DNA of 64,000 nt from Dermacentor variabilis (Eukaryota > Arthropoda > Arachnida > Ixodida > Ixodidae), in assembly GCF_050947875.1 (NCBI RefSeq), contig NC_134576.1:55060255-55124254 (forward strand), given 5' to 3'. Each line of letters starts with the position of its first letter. Position 1 is the first letter of the stretch. The position numbers and the translations under genes are program-made. Below are positions 1 through 9,692 of this stretch, piece by piece. The notes under the pieces are model-generated. The model was not told where the DNA came from. It made no database searches and saw nothing but the letters and a program-made list of their open reading frames with translations.

Positions 1-1
1 T

Positions 2-2380
2 GTAACAAAAAAGGACGTGTACCCACTCCCACGTATTGATGACGCAATAGACTGCCTTCATTCCGCCTCTTACTTTTCCTCAGTAGATTTACGATCCGGC
101 TATTGGCAAATTCCGATGCATCCTGACGACAAGGAGAAGACTGCCTTTGTAACCCCTGACGGGCTCTTCGAATTTAATGTGATGCCATTTGGATTGTGCA
201 ACGCTCCGGCAACTTTCGAGAGATTTATGGACACTGTTTTGCGTGGCTTGAAGTGGAACATCTGCATGTGCTATCTCGACGACGTCGTCATCTTTGGCCG
301 CACCTTCAGCGAACACAACTCGCGTCTGGATATTGTCCTGAACTGCATCAGAAACGCTGGTCTAGTTTTAAACTCTAAGAAATGCCACTTCGGAGACCGC
401 CAAACCCTTGTGCTTGGGCACCTCGTCGACAAGGATGGCATCCGCCCTGATCCCCAGAAAACAGCAGCCGTTGAAGCGTTCAGTGCACCGCGCTGTGTCA
501 AGGAGCTCCGTAGTTTTCTGGGGCTTTGTTCCTATTTCCGCCGATTTATTCCTAAATTCGCCGACGTTACGTATCCGCTGACATGCCTGCTACGAAAGGA
601 CACCCCCTTTGAGTGGACTCCGGAGTGCGACTCTTCTTTTCGTCAGTTGAAGTTCCTGCTGACGTCACGACCGGTTCTTCAACACTTCAGTCCTTCAGCT
701 CCGACAGAACTCCATACGGATGCCAGTGGCATAGGTATTGGTGCCGTCCTAGTTCAACGCTGCGGTGACCGCGAACACGTGATCGCATATGCAAGCCGCT
801 CATTAAGTAGGCCCGAGCAGAATTACACTGTGACGGAACAAGAATGCCTCGCGGTAATATTTGCGGTTCAGCGGTTTCGTTCTTACCTGTATGGACGCCC
901 CTTTACAGTGGTCACCGACCACCACTCGTTGTGTTGGCTTGTGAATCTTCGTGACCCTTGTGGCCGCCTTGCGCGCTGGGCGCTCCGACTGCAAGAGTAC
1001 AGCTTCACCGTCTCTTATAAGAGTGGTCGACGACACGCTGATGCGGACTGTCTCTCGCGTATGCCACTTAGTACTACGGACTGTGACGCCGATGACTTCG
1101 ATCACCTCGTGGCTTCTGTGTCGCCGCGTTTTCCAGACTTCGACTGTTTCAAAACCGAACAGCGAAAAGACGATAAATTAACACCGCTCTTCACCGCTAC
1201 GACCGCCTCGACGACAGCAAACCATTTCTGTGTACGTGATGGACTCCTCTATAAGAAGAACTTTTCCAGCACTGGCGCACGTTTTCTCCTAGTGGTGCCG
1301 GAGAGCCTTCGCACAGCGATTCTGCGTGCTATGCACGACGACCCTACGTCTGGCCATCTGGGTTCGGCGAGGACGCTTTACCGGATTCAGGAACGCTTTT
1401 ATTGGCCTGGAATGCGACAATCTGTTGAGACGTATGTGGCCAGCTGCATGCAGTGTCAGCGCCACAAACGGCCATCTACTGCTCCGGCAGGTCTTCTGCA
1501 GCCGATCCCGCCTCCAAGCACGCCTTTCCAACAAGTGGGCATTGACTTCGTAGGCCCATTTCCCAAATCAGCCAAGGGAAACCGCTGGATAGTTGTTTGC
1601 GTCGACTACCTCACACGCTACTGCGAGACGGCGGCCGTGCCCTCCGCAACTGCCACTGACGTTTCAACATTCCTGCTGCAATATGTGATCCTGCGACATG
1701 GTCCGCCCCGCGTGATCATCAGCGACCGTGGACGACAATTCACAGCGGACGTCGTAGAGGAGCTGCTTCGTTTGTGTGATTCCCACTTGCGTCACTCGAC
1801 ACCATACCATCCACAGACGAATGGGCTTACGGAGCGTACCAACCGAACAATTGTAAACTTGCTATCTATGTACGTTTCATCCGACCACAAGAACTGGGAT
1901 GACGTACTGCCTTTTATCACGTACGCATTCAACACCGCCAAGCACGAGACCACCGGCTATAGCCCTTTCTTCCTGCTGTACGCTCGGCCACCCCGGTACA
2001 CAATCGACACTGTTTTCCCCTTCTGCAGTCACGAAAATTCCACTGTCGCCGAGACTCTCTGCCTCGCCGAAGAAGCTCGTCGTATTGCTCGTTTGCGCAC
2101 TTTGGCATCGCAGGACAGATCAAAAGTACGCTACGACATTCGCCACCGTCCGGTAACCTATCGCCCTGGTGATTTAGTCTGGCTGTGGACTCCAGTACGG
2201 AAACGCGGGTTATGCCAAAAGCTTTTGGCCACCTACGATGGACCGTTTGTGATTATTAGCAGACTCACGGAAGTCACGTATAACATAGCTCGCCTCACGG
2301 CGAGTGGTAGAAGAGCTGCCAAGACACAAGTGGTCCATGTCGCCCGCTTGAAATTGTTCACGTCAAGACACATGGATTGA
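2..2380 (+). CDS. pol: Ty3/gypsy Pol polyprotein (RT-RNase H-integrase), 5' partial
   Basis: This is the C-terminal ~790 residues of a retrotransposon polyprotein that copies element RNA and integrates the cDNA. The frame is open to the left edge (VTKKDVYPLPRIDDAID), so the true start is outside the window. Domains in order: reverse transcriptase with the catalytic YLDD at about residues 91-94; RNase H beginning at TELHTDASG (~235-245); an integrase HHCC zinc finger (H...H...CMQCQ, ~445-490); and the integrase DDE core, with D in GIDFVGPF, D in ISDRGRQF and E in GLTERTNR. The C-terminal tail ending near VVHVARLKLF resembles the chromodomain-like GPY/F region of gypsy integrases. There are no stops or frameshifts in 2.4 kb. 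The family within Ty3/gypsy was not determined. Confidence 0.93.
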   Translation, partial: VTKKDVYPLPRIDDAIDCLHSASYFSSVDLRSGYWQIPMHPDDKEKTAFVTPDGLFEFNVMPFGLCNAPATFERFMDTVLRGLKWNICMCYLDDVVIFGRTFSEHNSRLDIVLNCIRNAGLVLNSKKCHFGDRQTLVLGHLVDKDGIRPDPQKTAAVEAFSAPRCVKELRSFLGLCSYFRRFIPKFADVTYPLTCLLRKDTPFEWTPECDSSFRQLKFLLTSRPVLQHFSPSAPTELHTDASGIGIGAVLVQRCGDREHVIAYASRSLSRPEQNYTVTEQECLAVIFAVQRFRSYLYGRPFTVVTDHHSLCWLVNLRDPCGRLARWALRLQEYSFTVSYKSGRRHADADCLSRMPLSTTDCDADDFDHLVASVSPRFPDFDCFKTEQRKDDKLTPLFTATTASTTANHFCVRDGLLYKKNFSSTGARFLLVVPESLRTAILRAMHDDPTSGHLGSARTLYRIQERFYWPGMRQSVETYVASCMQCQRHKRPSTAPAGLLQPIPPPSTPFQQVGIDFVGPFPKSAKGNRWIVVCVDYLTRYCETAAVPSATATDVSTFLLQYVILRHGPPRVIISDRGRQFTADVVEELLRLCDSHLRHSTPYHPQTNGLTERTNRTIVNLLSMYVSSDHKNWDDVLPFITYAFNTAKHETTGYSPFFLLYARPPRYTIDTVFPFCSHENSTVAETLCLAEEARRIARLRTLASQDRSKVRYDIRHRPVTYRPGDLVWLWTPVRKRGLCQKLLATYDGPFVIISRLTEVTYNIARLTASGRRAAKTQVVHVARLKLFTSRHMD

Positions 2381-2405
2381 CTCGCCCGGCGGGCTTCGTC
2401 TGCGA

Positions 2406-2414
2406 CGAGAGGAA
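2406..2414 (+). promoter_or_regulatory. Polypurine tract (plus-strand primer)
   Basis: A purine-only run (gagaggaa) lies directly before the first base of the LTR. That is where LTR retrotransposons prime plus-strand DNA synthesis, and its abutment with TGTTACGC supports the LTR boundary. Confidence 0.7.
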
Positions 2415-2591
2415 TGTTACGCATGAAGAAAACGAAGACCAGTGAACGTGCTGGCGGTCCCGAGTGGAAGAAGAAAGAAGAGAACGACGCTCAGTGGATA
2501 AACCAGCTGACCGCTCTTGCGCTCACCTTCGCGACCTAAAGTAAACGGTCCCCTTCATCCATCAGGGTTATAAACGGTCTCCTTCGCGCGT

Positions 2592-2595
<4 letters not shown>
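2415..2595 (+). repeat. 3' long terminal repeat of the gypsy element
   Basis: A 181-bp segment begins TGTTACGC and ends GCGTAACA, a perfect 8-bp terminal inverted repeat with the canonical TG...CA ends. It starts immediately after the polypurine tract and 34 bp after the pol stop. The length is short but within the range of gypsy LTRs. The 5' LTR is outside the window, so LTR identity (age) cannot be assessed. Confidence 0.85.

Positions 2596-2641
<46 letters not shown>
2596..2641. repeat. (TA)n microsatellite abutting the LTR
   Basis: About 23 uninterrupted TA units begin at the first base after the LTR end. Either the element integrated into a TA tract or a TA-rich target duplication expanded afterwards. 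Confidence 0.95.
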
Positions 2642-2644
<3 letters not shown>

Positions 2645-2816
2645 TCTGTGAATATGTATATATTGAACCTGCCACAAGTATGTACTACGAATATCTTGCC
2701 ATGTTGCTGCCTGTTGTTCATGGGAAGGTATGACTAGTCAAGCTGCCGTTATGCAGCTTTTATCCTGCCCTCCCTACCGCTTTGTATATATCCTGTGTAC
2801 CTATGTGGTAAAATAA

Positions 2817-2847
<31 letters not shown>

Positions 2848-2860
2848 CTTCTTCTTCTTC
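2642..2860 (+). repeat. LINE-like 3' end with (CTT)n tail
   Basis: The sequence ends in a polyadenylation-like hexamer (aataaa at ~2812) followed at once by a 43-bp CTT tract (2818-2860). A short-repeat tail right after AATAAA is typical of the 3' ends of the non-LTR elements in this window. No coding portion is attached, so the class is a guess. Confidence 0.35.
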
Positions 2861-2961
2861 AACATGGCACCTAAGTCTGGACAATATTATACATATTAAG
2901 AAAGAAGAACTGCCTGTCTGTAAGTTATCGTAAGCGTGTGATCCACATCTTTCAGACTCAC

Positions 2962-3285
2962 TTGTTTTCGCGGTATCGTTCGGCACTTGCCATGGGCGCT
3001 GAGCTTGAGCAAGCGTTCCTCAAGGTATTCGACCTCGGACTCCAGCCTTCGAAAAACAGTCTGCCGTAGTTTTTCCAAAAAATCTGATGTGCTCAAACAG
3101 AGGCCCTCTCACGTGATTTTCATGATGACCAGGGGCTCTGGATTCACACGAACATCGCTGAAAAATGCGGAGCGGATGGGTGGCGCGGTATCGTCATCTG
3201 GCTCACCCGCTTTCCCGGTGACGCCCCGCCTTTCTGGCTTGTCAGATTTTTTGCTGTTTTTAGGTGTTTCGTCGCCGATGGACAT
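2962..3285 (-). other. Candidate coding exon remnant, minus strand
   Basis: On the minus strand an ATG at 3285 opens a 58-codon frame beginning MSIGDETPKNSKKSDKPE and stopping at 3109. A second open stretch in another frame follows (STSDFLEKLRQTVFRRLE, then a helical Glu/Leu-rich run). Two good splice-donor matches occur: ATCAC|GTGAGA at 3113/3112 and CAA|GTGAGT at 2962/2961. The charged composition and the two adjacent protein-like segments suggest an exon or a frameshifted relic. I do not recognise the protein, and it could be part of an unannotated transposon. Confidence 0.22.
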
Positions 3286-3482
3286 CGTTTCAGCAGGATA
3301 TGCACCAATCTGCCTTCGACTTACAAGCAGGCAGGTGAACCGCGAATGTTACGTTCCTGGCAGCGAATTGCTTACATCCGGTTAAACCTGGCACAGGGTG
3401 TGCGGCGTCTCCAACTACAAGAGCAAGTAATTCTATAAAATGGTCGTTCACAGGTTTATATCACTAGTAGTACGAAACTCTA

Positions 3483-3662
3483 CAAAAAAATTAAATTATG
3501 GGATTCTACTTGCCGAAACCACTTTCTGATTATGAGGCACGCCGTAGTGGGGCACTCAGGAAATTTCGACCACCTGGCATTTCGCATTTCGCCCTCATCG
3601 AAATGCGGCCGCCGTGGCCGGCATTCGATCACGCGACCTCGTGCTTAGCAGCCCAACAGAGC
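3483..3662 (-). mobile_element. tRNA-derived SINE (Ruka-like), 5'-truncated
   Basis: The minus-strand copy matches the full SINE at 33709-33943: the B-box-like segment, 'GGCCGCATTTCGATG', 'CCACTACGGCGTGCCTC' and 'TGGTTTTGGCA' blocks are recognisable in reverse complement. An 11-bp direct repeat acgaaactcta flanks it (3472-3482 and 3663-3673), which gives both boundaries. The tRNA head is incomplete. Confidence 0.8.
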
Positions 3663-3773
3663 ACGAAACTCTAAGCCATAACCTACACTATGGTGTACTG
3701 GGACAGGGCAGTGTGTCGTCCAGCGGCGAAAATGTGCCTCTCTTTGCGATGACAGCCGGGCGTGCCGGAGCTC

Positions 3774-6700
3774 GGATGGATGGATGCATGTTATGAGCGT
3801 CCCCTTTGAGACAGGGCGCTGGGTTGCGCCACCAAGTTCTTGCTATTATACTGCCTAACGTCCTACCTGCAGGGCTAAACAAGAAAAAAAACAATATGAG
3901 TTCTCACAACCAAATTTTCTGGCTACATGTTGCGAACTTTCCTTTTGCACGTCTCCGTTTTCTGTCGTTTCCCTACTTTTCTTCCCCCAATCTTCCAATT
4001 GCCTCTTTCTAATCTCCATTGCGGACATGCTTACTTTTGCCCTGCTTTCGCTTAACCCAAGGGCTTCAAGGAGGCGACTGGTGCCTAAATCGACCGCTGG
4101 GCAGATGTCTTCACATTCTAATAAAACATGCTCCATCGTTTCCATAGCTTTACCGCAGTAAGCACATGCGTGTTCTTCCTTCTTATATCTCGCTTTATAG
4201 GTGCGTGTTCTAAGGCATCCAGATCTCGCTTCGGAGAGTAATGAGCTCCCCTTTGAGTGATCATAAATTGTTTCTTTCCTGATTTCGTTTTTTTTCTTTT
4301 AAGTAGTTACCCATGTCAGGTTTCTTTTCCATTGCCGCCACCCGTGGGATTATTTCAGCCTCTCTGACTATCCGCTTGGCGTTTTCTGTTGCTGTGTTGC
4401 CCACCCTACAGGCCGCATACTTGCTGGTAAGCTTCCTATTTCTTTTCCTCCACTGTATAAATCAATGTTTTTCCTGTACAGATACCTAAACACTCCCCCC
4501 GCCCATTTACTTTCTTCCAAATTCCTCAGTCGTTCTCGATATTCAATTTTACTGTGAGCTTCCCTCACTTCAAAGGTAGTCCCGCCCATATCACCCTGCA
4601 CAGCCTCATTTGTAGTCTTCCCGTGAGCGCCCAATGCGAGGCGACCCACTGACATTTGGTTCCCATCGAGTCCTGATTGTACCCCTGATTTCAAGCAAAC
4701 AACCGCATTTCCAAAAGTAAGTCCGGGAACGATTACACATTTCCACATACCCCGAAACACCTCGTACCTATTGCATCCCCATAGCGCTCCGTGCTTCATT
4801 ATGGCTGCATTTCTCTTCCCCTTTACTGTTGTTGTTTTTTCTTGTGTTTCCATATGTCTATTGCCTTCGTTTATCCATATACCAAGGTATTTATACTCTC
4901 TTACGCGAGATATTTCCTGGCCCTGTATTGCCACTCTCTGTTCACTGTTTTATTGAATACCAGAACACCTGATTTTCTAACGCTAAATTTCAAACGTAAA
5001 TTCTCGCCTTCCTGTCCACAGATATTAGCCAGACGTTGCAAATCACTTTGCTTGTTAGCTAGCAACACAATGTCGTCCGCATAAAATAAACCTGGAAGCT
5101 GCTGCTCTACTACTGTACTCGCCTGATTGTATGAGAGATTAAACCCGGCAGTACTTCCTTCTAGCGCCCTCTCCATCCTCACCATGTACATCATAATCAG
5201 CAGCGGGGACAAAGGGCACCCCTGCCTCAGTCCATTGTTCGTATCAACTTTCTCCTCGCTCCTCATCCCTTCCCATTCAACGCAAACGGTATTTTCTAGG
5301 TAAATCTCTCTCAAGCTACAGACAATCGTCACCTAGACCTTCCCCTTCCAAAATATCCCACAAAATGTTGCGGTCTACATTGTCATACGCACCCGCAATG
5401 TCTAAAAAAGCCAAATATAACGGTCTGCTTTCTACTCTTGATATTTCAATACACTCAGTAAGAACAAATAAGCTATCATCCATACGCCTACCTATTCTGA
5501 AGCCATTCTGAAGTTCTCCCATAATGCCATTATTCTCTGCCCATGATTGCAGCTTTAATTTGATTGCCTGCATTGCTAGCCTGTAGATTACCGATGTAAT
5601 GGTCAACGGTCTATACGAGTGAAATTTATCTTTGTCCCCCTTGCCTTTATAAATTAAATTCAGTCTACTTTGTCGCCAACTGTCTGGTATTCTTCTATCT
5701 TTTAAAGTTTTTTCCACTGTTTTCACCTGAGCTTCCTCACTTTTTAGTCCTAGCTCATTAATCAGCCTAACGGGAACCTCGTCTAGCCCTGTGGCTGTGC
5801 GCTTAGGAATTTTCTCTTCGGCTTTCTTCCAGTTGAAATTTGCCAGCACCAGCCCTTTTCCATCTGGTTCTCTTTCATTCTCTTTTGTTCTTCGAATACA
5901 ACCTCGTAATTGCTTTGTAAAGATTCGGCTGTTACTTTTCGGGTGTAATTTAAAGCCACTTCCCCTTCCAGTTTGTTTCCATCTTCGTCTAGTATATGCT
6001 GTTGTATTGTTGTGGACTTCCTGCCTAATTTTATGTGGTTCCAAAATACTGTAGGTGCGGCCTTCTTTTTCTCACGTATTTCTGACTAACTGAATAACGT
6101 TCACTCTCACCTATTATCTTGGCTTGCACCAATATTTGAATCAGACACTTTTTCTCCCGGTATATTTCCCATTTACTGCTTACTTCATCCTTCGGCTATT
6201 GCGCCTTCTTTGCCTGCCTGTGCTCTTGGGATGCTCTCTGTCGTTCGGCGATCGCTTCTCGTATCTCCCTGTTCCACCAGCTTTTTGGTTTCTTTTTTTC
6301 TTTTCGACGAACATGTTCTTTCTATTTCCGTATTTCTGTCGTTATTACACTTTGAAGCTCACTGTATTCCTACTCTTGGCCATTTGCCCAATTCTTCCTC
6401 AACTCTAGTGACTATATTTCTTATTTATTCAGTGCTCAAATTTGTACGGGCCATTTTGCACTCCTTGCTCTCTTTCCCAACTATATATCCCATTTTCAAA
6501 ATGATGCGTTTATGTTCACGCCCTCTACTGCTATACCCTTCCTCATCAATGACCATTTCTCTCAAATTATCATTAATTTATTCTGTCATCAGAGAGTAAT
6601 CAATGGTTGATTGCCGAATTCCCACTTCCCACGTGATCTGCCCTTCTCACTTAGGCCCTGTATTCACGATAACGAGGTTATGTTGCTCACGAAGGGCTAG

Positions 6701-6900
6701 CATTGACTTCTTGTTGGCGGTATAGCCATCTAAGTCGTGTATGTGGGCAATCATGTCACCTAATAGGATAATTTCAACATCATTCCCTAAATCCTCAATA
6801 TCAGCACTTATATGCATTCCACCAACTCTTTATTCTTCTCTGTGCAATTATTTCCGGTCCACAAATACGTAACGCCCAGCCAAGTTTTTTCCTGCTTATT
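3774..6900 (-). mobile_element. Non-LTR retrotransposon (LINE), degraded
   Basis: Minus-strand remnants of one LINE run in order from about 6900 down to 3774: endonuclease motifs, reverse transcriptase, a thumb/C-terminal region and a Cys/His-type tail segment. The minus-strand 3' end is a (CATC)n-type tail near 3774-3790. The left limit is set by that tail. The right limit is where recognisable endonuclease coding ends, so it is approximate. The clade was not determined. Confidence 0.8.
3855..6890 (-). pseudogene. LINE ORF2 pseudogene (EN-RT), frameshifted
   Basis: This would encode the endonuclease/reverse transcriptase of the LINE. On the minus strand, 6890-6590 reads as an endonuclease fragment (EIILLGDM, then STIDYSLMT). 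6044-5316 carries the RT fingers (KRTATGLDEVPVRLIN, YRPLTITSVIYRLAMQ, LAFLDIAGAYDNVDR). 5332-4901 carries NGLRQGCPLSPLL and the catalytic LFYADDIVLLAN. 4934-4368 carries the post-RT region (REYKYLGIWINE). 4145-3855 carries a C-terminal piece (METMEHVLLECEDIC). Neighbouring pieces lie in different frames and the endonuclease has internal stops, so the protein cannot be made. The order and spacing fit a single insertion. Confidence 0.82.
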
Positions 6901-7099
6901 GTACCTGATAACCAAAGCTGATCTCGACATTTTGATAACTCTTGACAGCTCTTGATGCTCTCGACAGCTCGCCTGTCTACTGTAGCGTCACCTGTCGCTG
7001 CAGCCTTGAGTCAATGCTGGCAAGATGAGAAATAATGACGCAACACAGGGCCTCCGGGATCAGTAGTTATGGTTGTCGCGGAGATGAGGCATATACGTA

Positions 7100-7225
7100 C
7101 GGATCCATGAATACTTTGTTTAGCGCAAAACAACAGACAGAAGAAAGACGACAGGACAAGGCGCCTTTTCCTGTCGTCTTTCTTCTGTCTGCTGTTTTGC
7201 GCTAAACAAAGTATTCATGGATCCG
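7100..7225. repeat. Near-perfect 57-bp inverted repeat (hairpin)
   Basis: Arm 7100-7156 is the reverse complement of arm 7169-7225 with a single mismatch (caacag / cagcag), around a 12-nt loop. The larger insert 7104-7265 is bracketed by the 10-bp direct repeat tacgtacgga (7094-7103 and 7256-7265). The paralogous locus near 58845 lacks it, so it is an insertion. Similar 'agaagaaa..gacaggaca' half-motifs recur at 27380 and 53644. Confidence 0.9.
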
Positions 7226-7375
7226 CACCAACTAGCCCGCCAACGCATGGTGATGTACGTACGGAGCTCGCTGATTGCTTGCTGAGGTTTTTCCTGTCGC
7301 GGTCGCGCATTGTTTATGTGCACGGGAAGCGCTGGATTTGTAAATGTCTTTGTGTGTGTGTGTCTGTATGTGCGC

Positions 7376-7452
7376 GTTTGTTTGTTTGTTTGTTTGTTTG
7401 TTTGTTTGTTTGTTTGTTTGTTTGTTTGTTTGTTTGTTTGTTTGTTTGTTTT
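7376..7452. repeat. (GTTT)n tetranucleotide microsatellite
   Basis: About 19 GTTT units, directly preceded by a short GT tract. The open frames across it (FVCL or NKQT repeats) are artefacts of the repeat. The paralogous position in copy 2 holds a GT-rich tract instead. Confidence 0.97.
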
Positions 7453-8331
7453 CTTCAGTGAAACCTGGGGTCCACCTTTCTGGCTGATGCAACTTGAAAG
7501 GAACCCCGTGCCAGGCACAGGCACAATCCCAGACACAGTGCAGGTGCTCCTTCCGGGCTTCTTATCGTCGTGTGTTTCGAAATACTACAAGCATATGCGT
7601 GCTTACCGAACGGAACGAGTAGACAAGTGTTTGTCTTCTGCAACCGAAACGCTGAGCATACGATCAGGAACAGTACATGATCTGTGGTTGGAAACGTTCA
7701 AGCTTAGTCGGCGTTACTGATGTATCCTAGCAGTTTGTAGTATTCATTTTTTGTGAGTTATATTAACTTCAATTGATTCGAGGCCGTTTTAGTTTATAAT
7801 GCGGGGTTTTGCACAGCATGTTTAAATTTCCCGCGCTAGGCACGCCAATCAATCGCACCGCCTTACTGATGGCGTCATCGCAGAAGCGTCCCCGGTTCTC
7901 CCATTGTTCTGTTGCACACACGATACACCGGCCTATTCCAATACACCATACCTGCACTAGAGGCCGTGGACCCATGGCGCCGTAGTTGTCGCTGGCCCAC
8001 GGGATTCCGGGATTCCCGCTATAGAAACAAAGCCACGTGACCATAGCGAGACACCAAAGTTATCATTTTAGCCACAGGATGGCGCCACAAACCTAACGGG
8101 CAGTCAGGCATGGTACGTAGACTGTTGTTTCAAATTGGAAACGTTATAAGTAAAATCTATTGCGATTTAAAATAAAAGCTACATTGCGTACCTGTTATGC
8201 ATATAGGGAACCGTATTCTTTTATTGTAAAATTCGGCCAGGTATTTGAGAAATGCAGTTCTCCTTCGCACTTCGCTCGCTCCATATTGTAGGTTTGTTTC
8301 AAGCGGGTTACATGGAGACGTGAGCCATAGC
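7453..8331 (+). promoter_or_regulatory. U2 5' flank, shared between both U2 loci (promoter candidate)
   Basis: The ~880 bp upstream of U2 are recognisably the same in copy 2 (58920-59788). This includes the last ~65 bp before the RNA start, where an snRNA proximal sequence element would sit (around 8265-8295: cgcacttcgct.gctccat.ttgta in both copies). I do not know the tick PSE consensus, so the site is inferred from position and conservation only. No convincing protein gene is present. A minus-strand frame at 7769-8044 is only partly preserved in copy 2. Confidence 0.35.
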
Positions 8332-8370
8332 ATCGCTTCTCGGCCTATCGGCTAAGATCAAGTGTAGTAT
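8332..8370 (+). ncRNA. U2: U2 snRNA, 5' segment (nt 1-39), interrupted
   Basis: These 39 nt are the universally conserved U2 5' end: ATCGCTTCTCGGCC, then GGCTAAGATCAAGTG and the branch-point-recognition sequence GTAGTA, ending ...GTAGTAT. U2 pairs with the intron branch site in the spliceosome. The sequence stops exactly here and a LINE begins. The rest of U2 resumes at 13719. Compared with copy 2 this segment has the canonical G at position 31. As it stands the locus cannot make a normal U2 RNA. Confidence 0.93.
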
Positions 8371-8444
8371 ATCAAGTGCTTTTCACGTTGTATCATCAGC
8401 CTGGGCACCACGCATTGCGTCGTGGTTGCTTAGGTGAATCAGCC

Positions 8445-9692
8445 ATGGACAGACCAGCGCCTGCCCAACGCCCAACGAAAGCCCAGTGCTTTATCTTCAA
8501 TGTACCGGTTTCGACGCCGGTTGATGCCATCATCGACTCCATCGAAGAAGTCGTAGGTGCCGGAGGGTTGCAGTATCTGCAACATCACGGCGGCAACAAG
8601 TTCTTGGCAGCTGTCCGCTCCGCGGCTCAGGCAGCCAAGATGGCGGCAAAAGGTTCCCTGCTGCTCGCCAACAAGGTCGTACCGCTGGAACGCATGGGCA
8701 CTCCAGTGGTTTATGTGACGGTCTACCGTCTCCCACCCTGTGTCAGTGACGACGCACTGATTGCTGCACTTGCACCATATGGGAAGTGCCGAGGCATTTC
8801 CGACGTCGTTTTCAAGGACAGGACGGACATCAGCAATGGCAGCCGACTGGTCAAGCTCGAGATGGTCAAACCTCCACCGAATTTCATCATGGTGACTGGC
8901 TTTCGGGTAATGCTGGAATACAAAGGTATGAAGAGAGTGTGCTCCAAGTGCGGAGCAGAAGGTCATTTTGGGGCCACCTGCACATCAGCTCGATGCGCCC
9001 GATGTGCCATTTTCGGCCATGCGACTGCAACGTGCAACGCGCCATGCAGACGTTGTAATGGCGAGCACGCCACTGTTGACTGTGTGTTGCCACGTTCGTA
9101 CGCTGCTGCAGTGACACCAGTGACGCCCGCCCAGCCAGGACTGGGCGAGAATACTTCTGAAGAGGCAGCACAGACGCAAGCCACCGATCAACCAGGAAAA
9201 GAGCGTGCCCCAGAGGCGCCGACGCCAGCGTCCCCCGATGCCAGCGACGCTGCGTCTTCTCCCTCTACTGACGAAGAGAGCAACGAGACGCCACCTGCCA
9301 CAATGGCGTCGTCTGCCACCGAAGACGATGAAGAGCCTACATTAGACGCCCAGTCTACGCTATCACAGCGGGAACGGCTCCTTGCATGTGCTCCAACACC
9401 GAACGCTAGCGGGAACGCGGCTGGACGCCATCGCGGCCTCCCCGAAGTCGCGGCCGGTCCGTCGAGGATCACACCGGTTGGCAAGACAACGACCGCACTT
9501 GCGAGTGGTACTAGTACAGCGATGAATGAGAGACGCACGCGCTCGCAAATAGTGTCTGAAGAAGCCAAGAGAGTGCTCTCTTCAGAGAGTTCTACGTCAT
9601 CAGAACCAATGGCAACACCCTCCAAGAAATGCAAGAAAATGCCACGGGACACCACTACCATGGACGTTGTCTCCGATTCGGAGACGTACTAA
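8445..9692 (+). CDS. ORF1 protein of the U2-targeted LINE (RNA-binding, CCHC)
   Basis: This 415-residue protein would bind element RNA and form the ribonucleoprotein for retrotransposition. The start is the ATG at 8445, in good Kozak context (cagccATGG) and with the first plausible methionine (MDRPAPAQRPTKAQ). The frame is technically open further upstream but without an ATG. An N-terminal ~150-residue region (FIFNVPVSTPVDAIIDSIEE onward) looks like an RRM-type fold. It is followed at ~residues 165-215 by three zinc knuckles: CSKCGAEGHFGATC, CARCAIFGHATATC and CRRCNGEHATVDC. The C-terminal ~200 residues are low-complexity Ala/Thr/Pro/Ser/Glu-rich. It ends 348 nt before ORF2. ORF1 of Tx1-group elements typically carries CCHC knuckles. 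No disabling lesion is seen. Confidence 0.88.
   Translation: MDRPAPAQRPTKAQCFIFNVPVSTPVDAIIDSIEEVVGAGGLQYLQHHGGNKFLAAVRSAAQAAKMAAKGSLLLANKVVPLERMGTPVVYVTVYRLPPCVSDDALIAALAPYGKCRGISDVVFKDRTDISNGSRLVKLEMVKPPPNFIMVTGFRVMLEYKGMKRVCSKCGAEGHFGATCTSARCARCAIFGHATATCNAPCRRCNGEHATVDCVLPRSYAAAVTPVTPAQPGLGENTSEEAAQTQATDQPGKERAPEAPTPASPDASDAASSPSTDEESNETPPATMASSATEDDEEPTLDAQSTLSQRERLLACAPTPNASGNAAGRHRGLPEVAAGPSRITPVGKTTTALASGTSTAMNERRTRSQIVSEEAKRVLSSESSTSSEPMATPSKKCKKMPRDTTTMDVVSDSETY

Larger units (their letters stand above)
1..2595 (+). mobile_element. Ty3/gypsy LTR retrotransposon, 3' portion
   Basis: The window opens inside the pol gene of a Ty3/gypsy-type element and continues through reverse transcriptase, RNase H, integrase, a polypurine tract and the 3' LTR. 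The 5' LTR, gag and protease would lie to the left of the window. The pol frame is open throughout, so the copy may be young, but nothing can be said about the missing half. Confidence 0.93.

Noticed and set aside
7310..7720. Open frames with FVCL/NKQT repeats
   Set aside because: They are translations of the (GTTT)n tract and change with repeat number; not genes.
7769..8044. Minus-strand 91-codon frame upstream of U2, partly present in copy 2
   Set aside because: The copy in the duplicate is shortened and altered, with no domain; it reflects shared flanking DNA rather than a conserved protein.
8376..8444. Upstream extension of LINE ORF1 before the ATG
   Set aside because: It would need a GTG start and lies in the 5' leader at the U2 junction; ATG 8445 has a good context.
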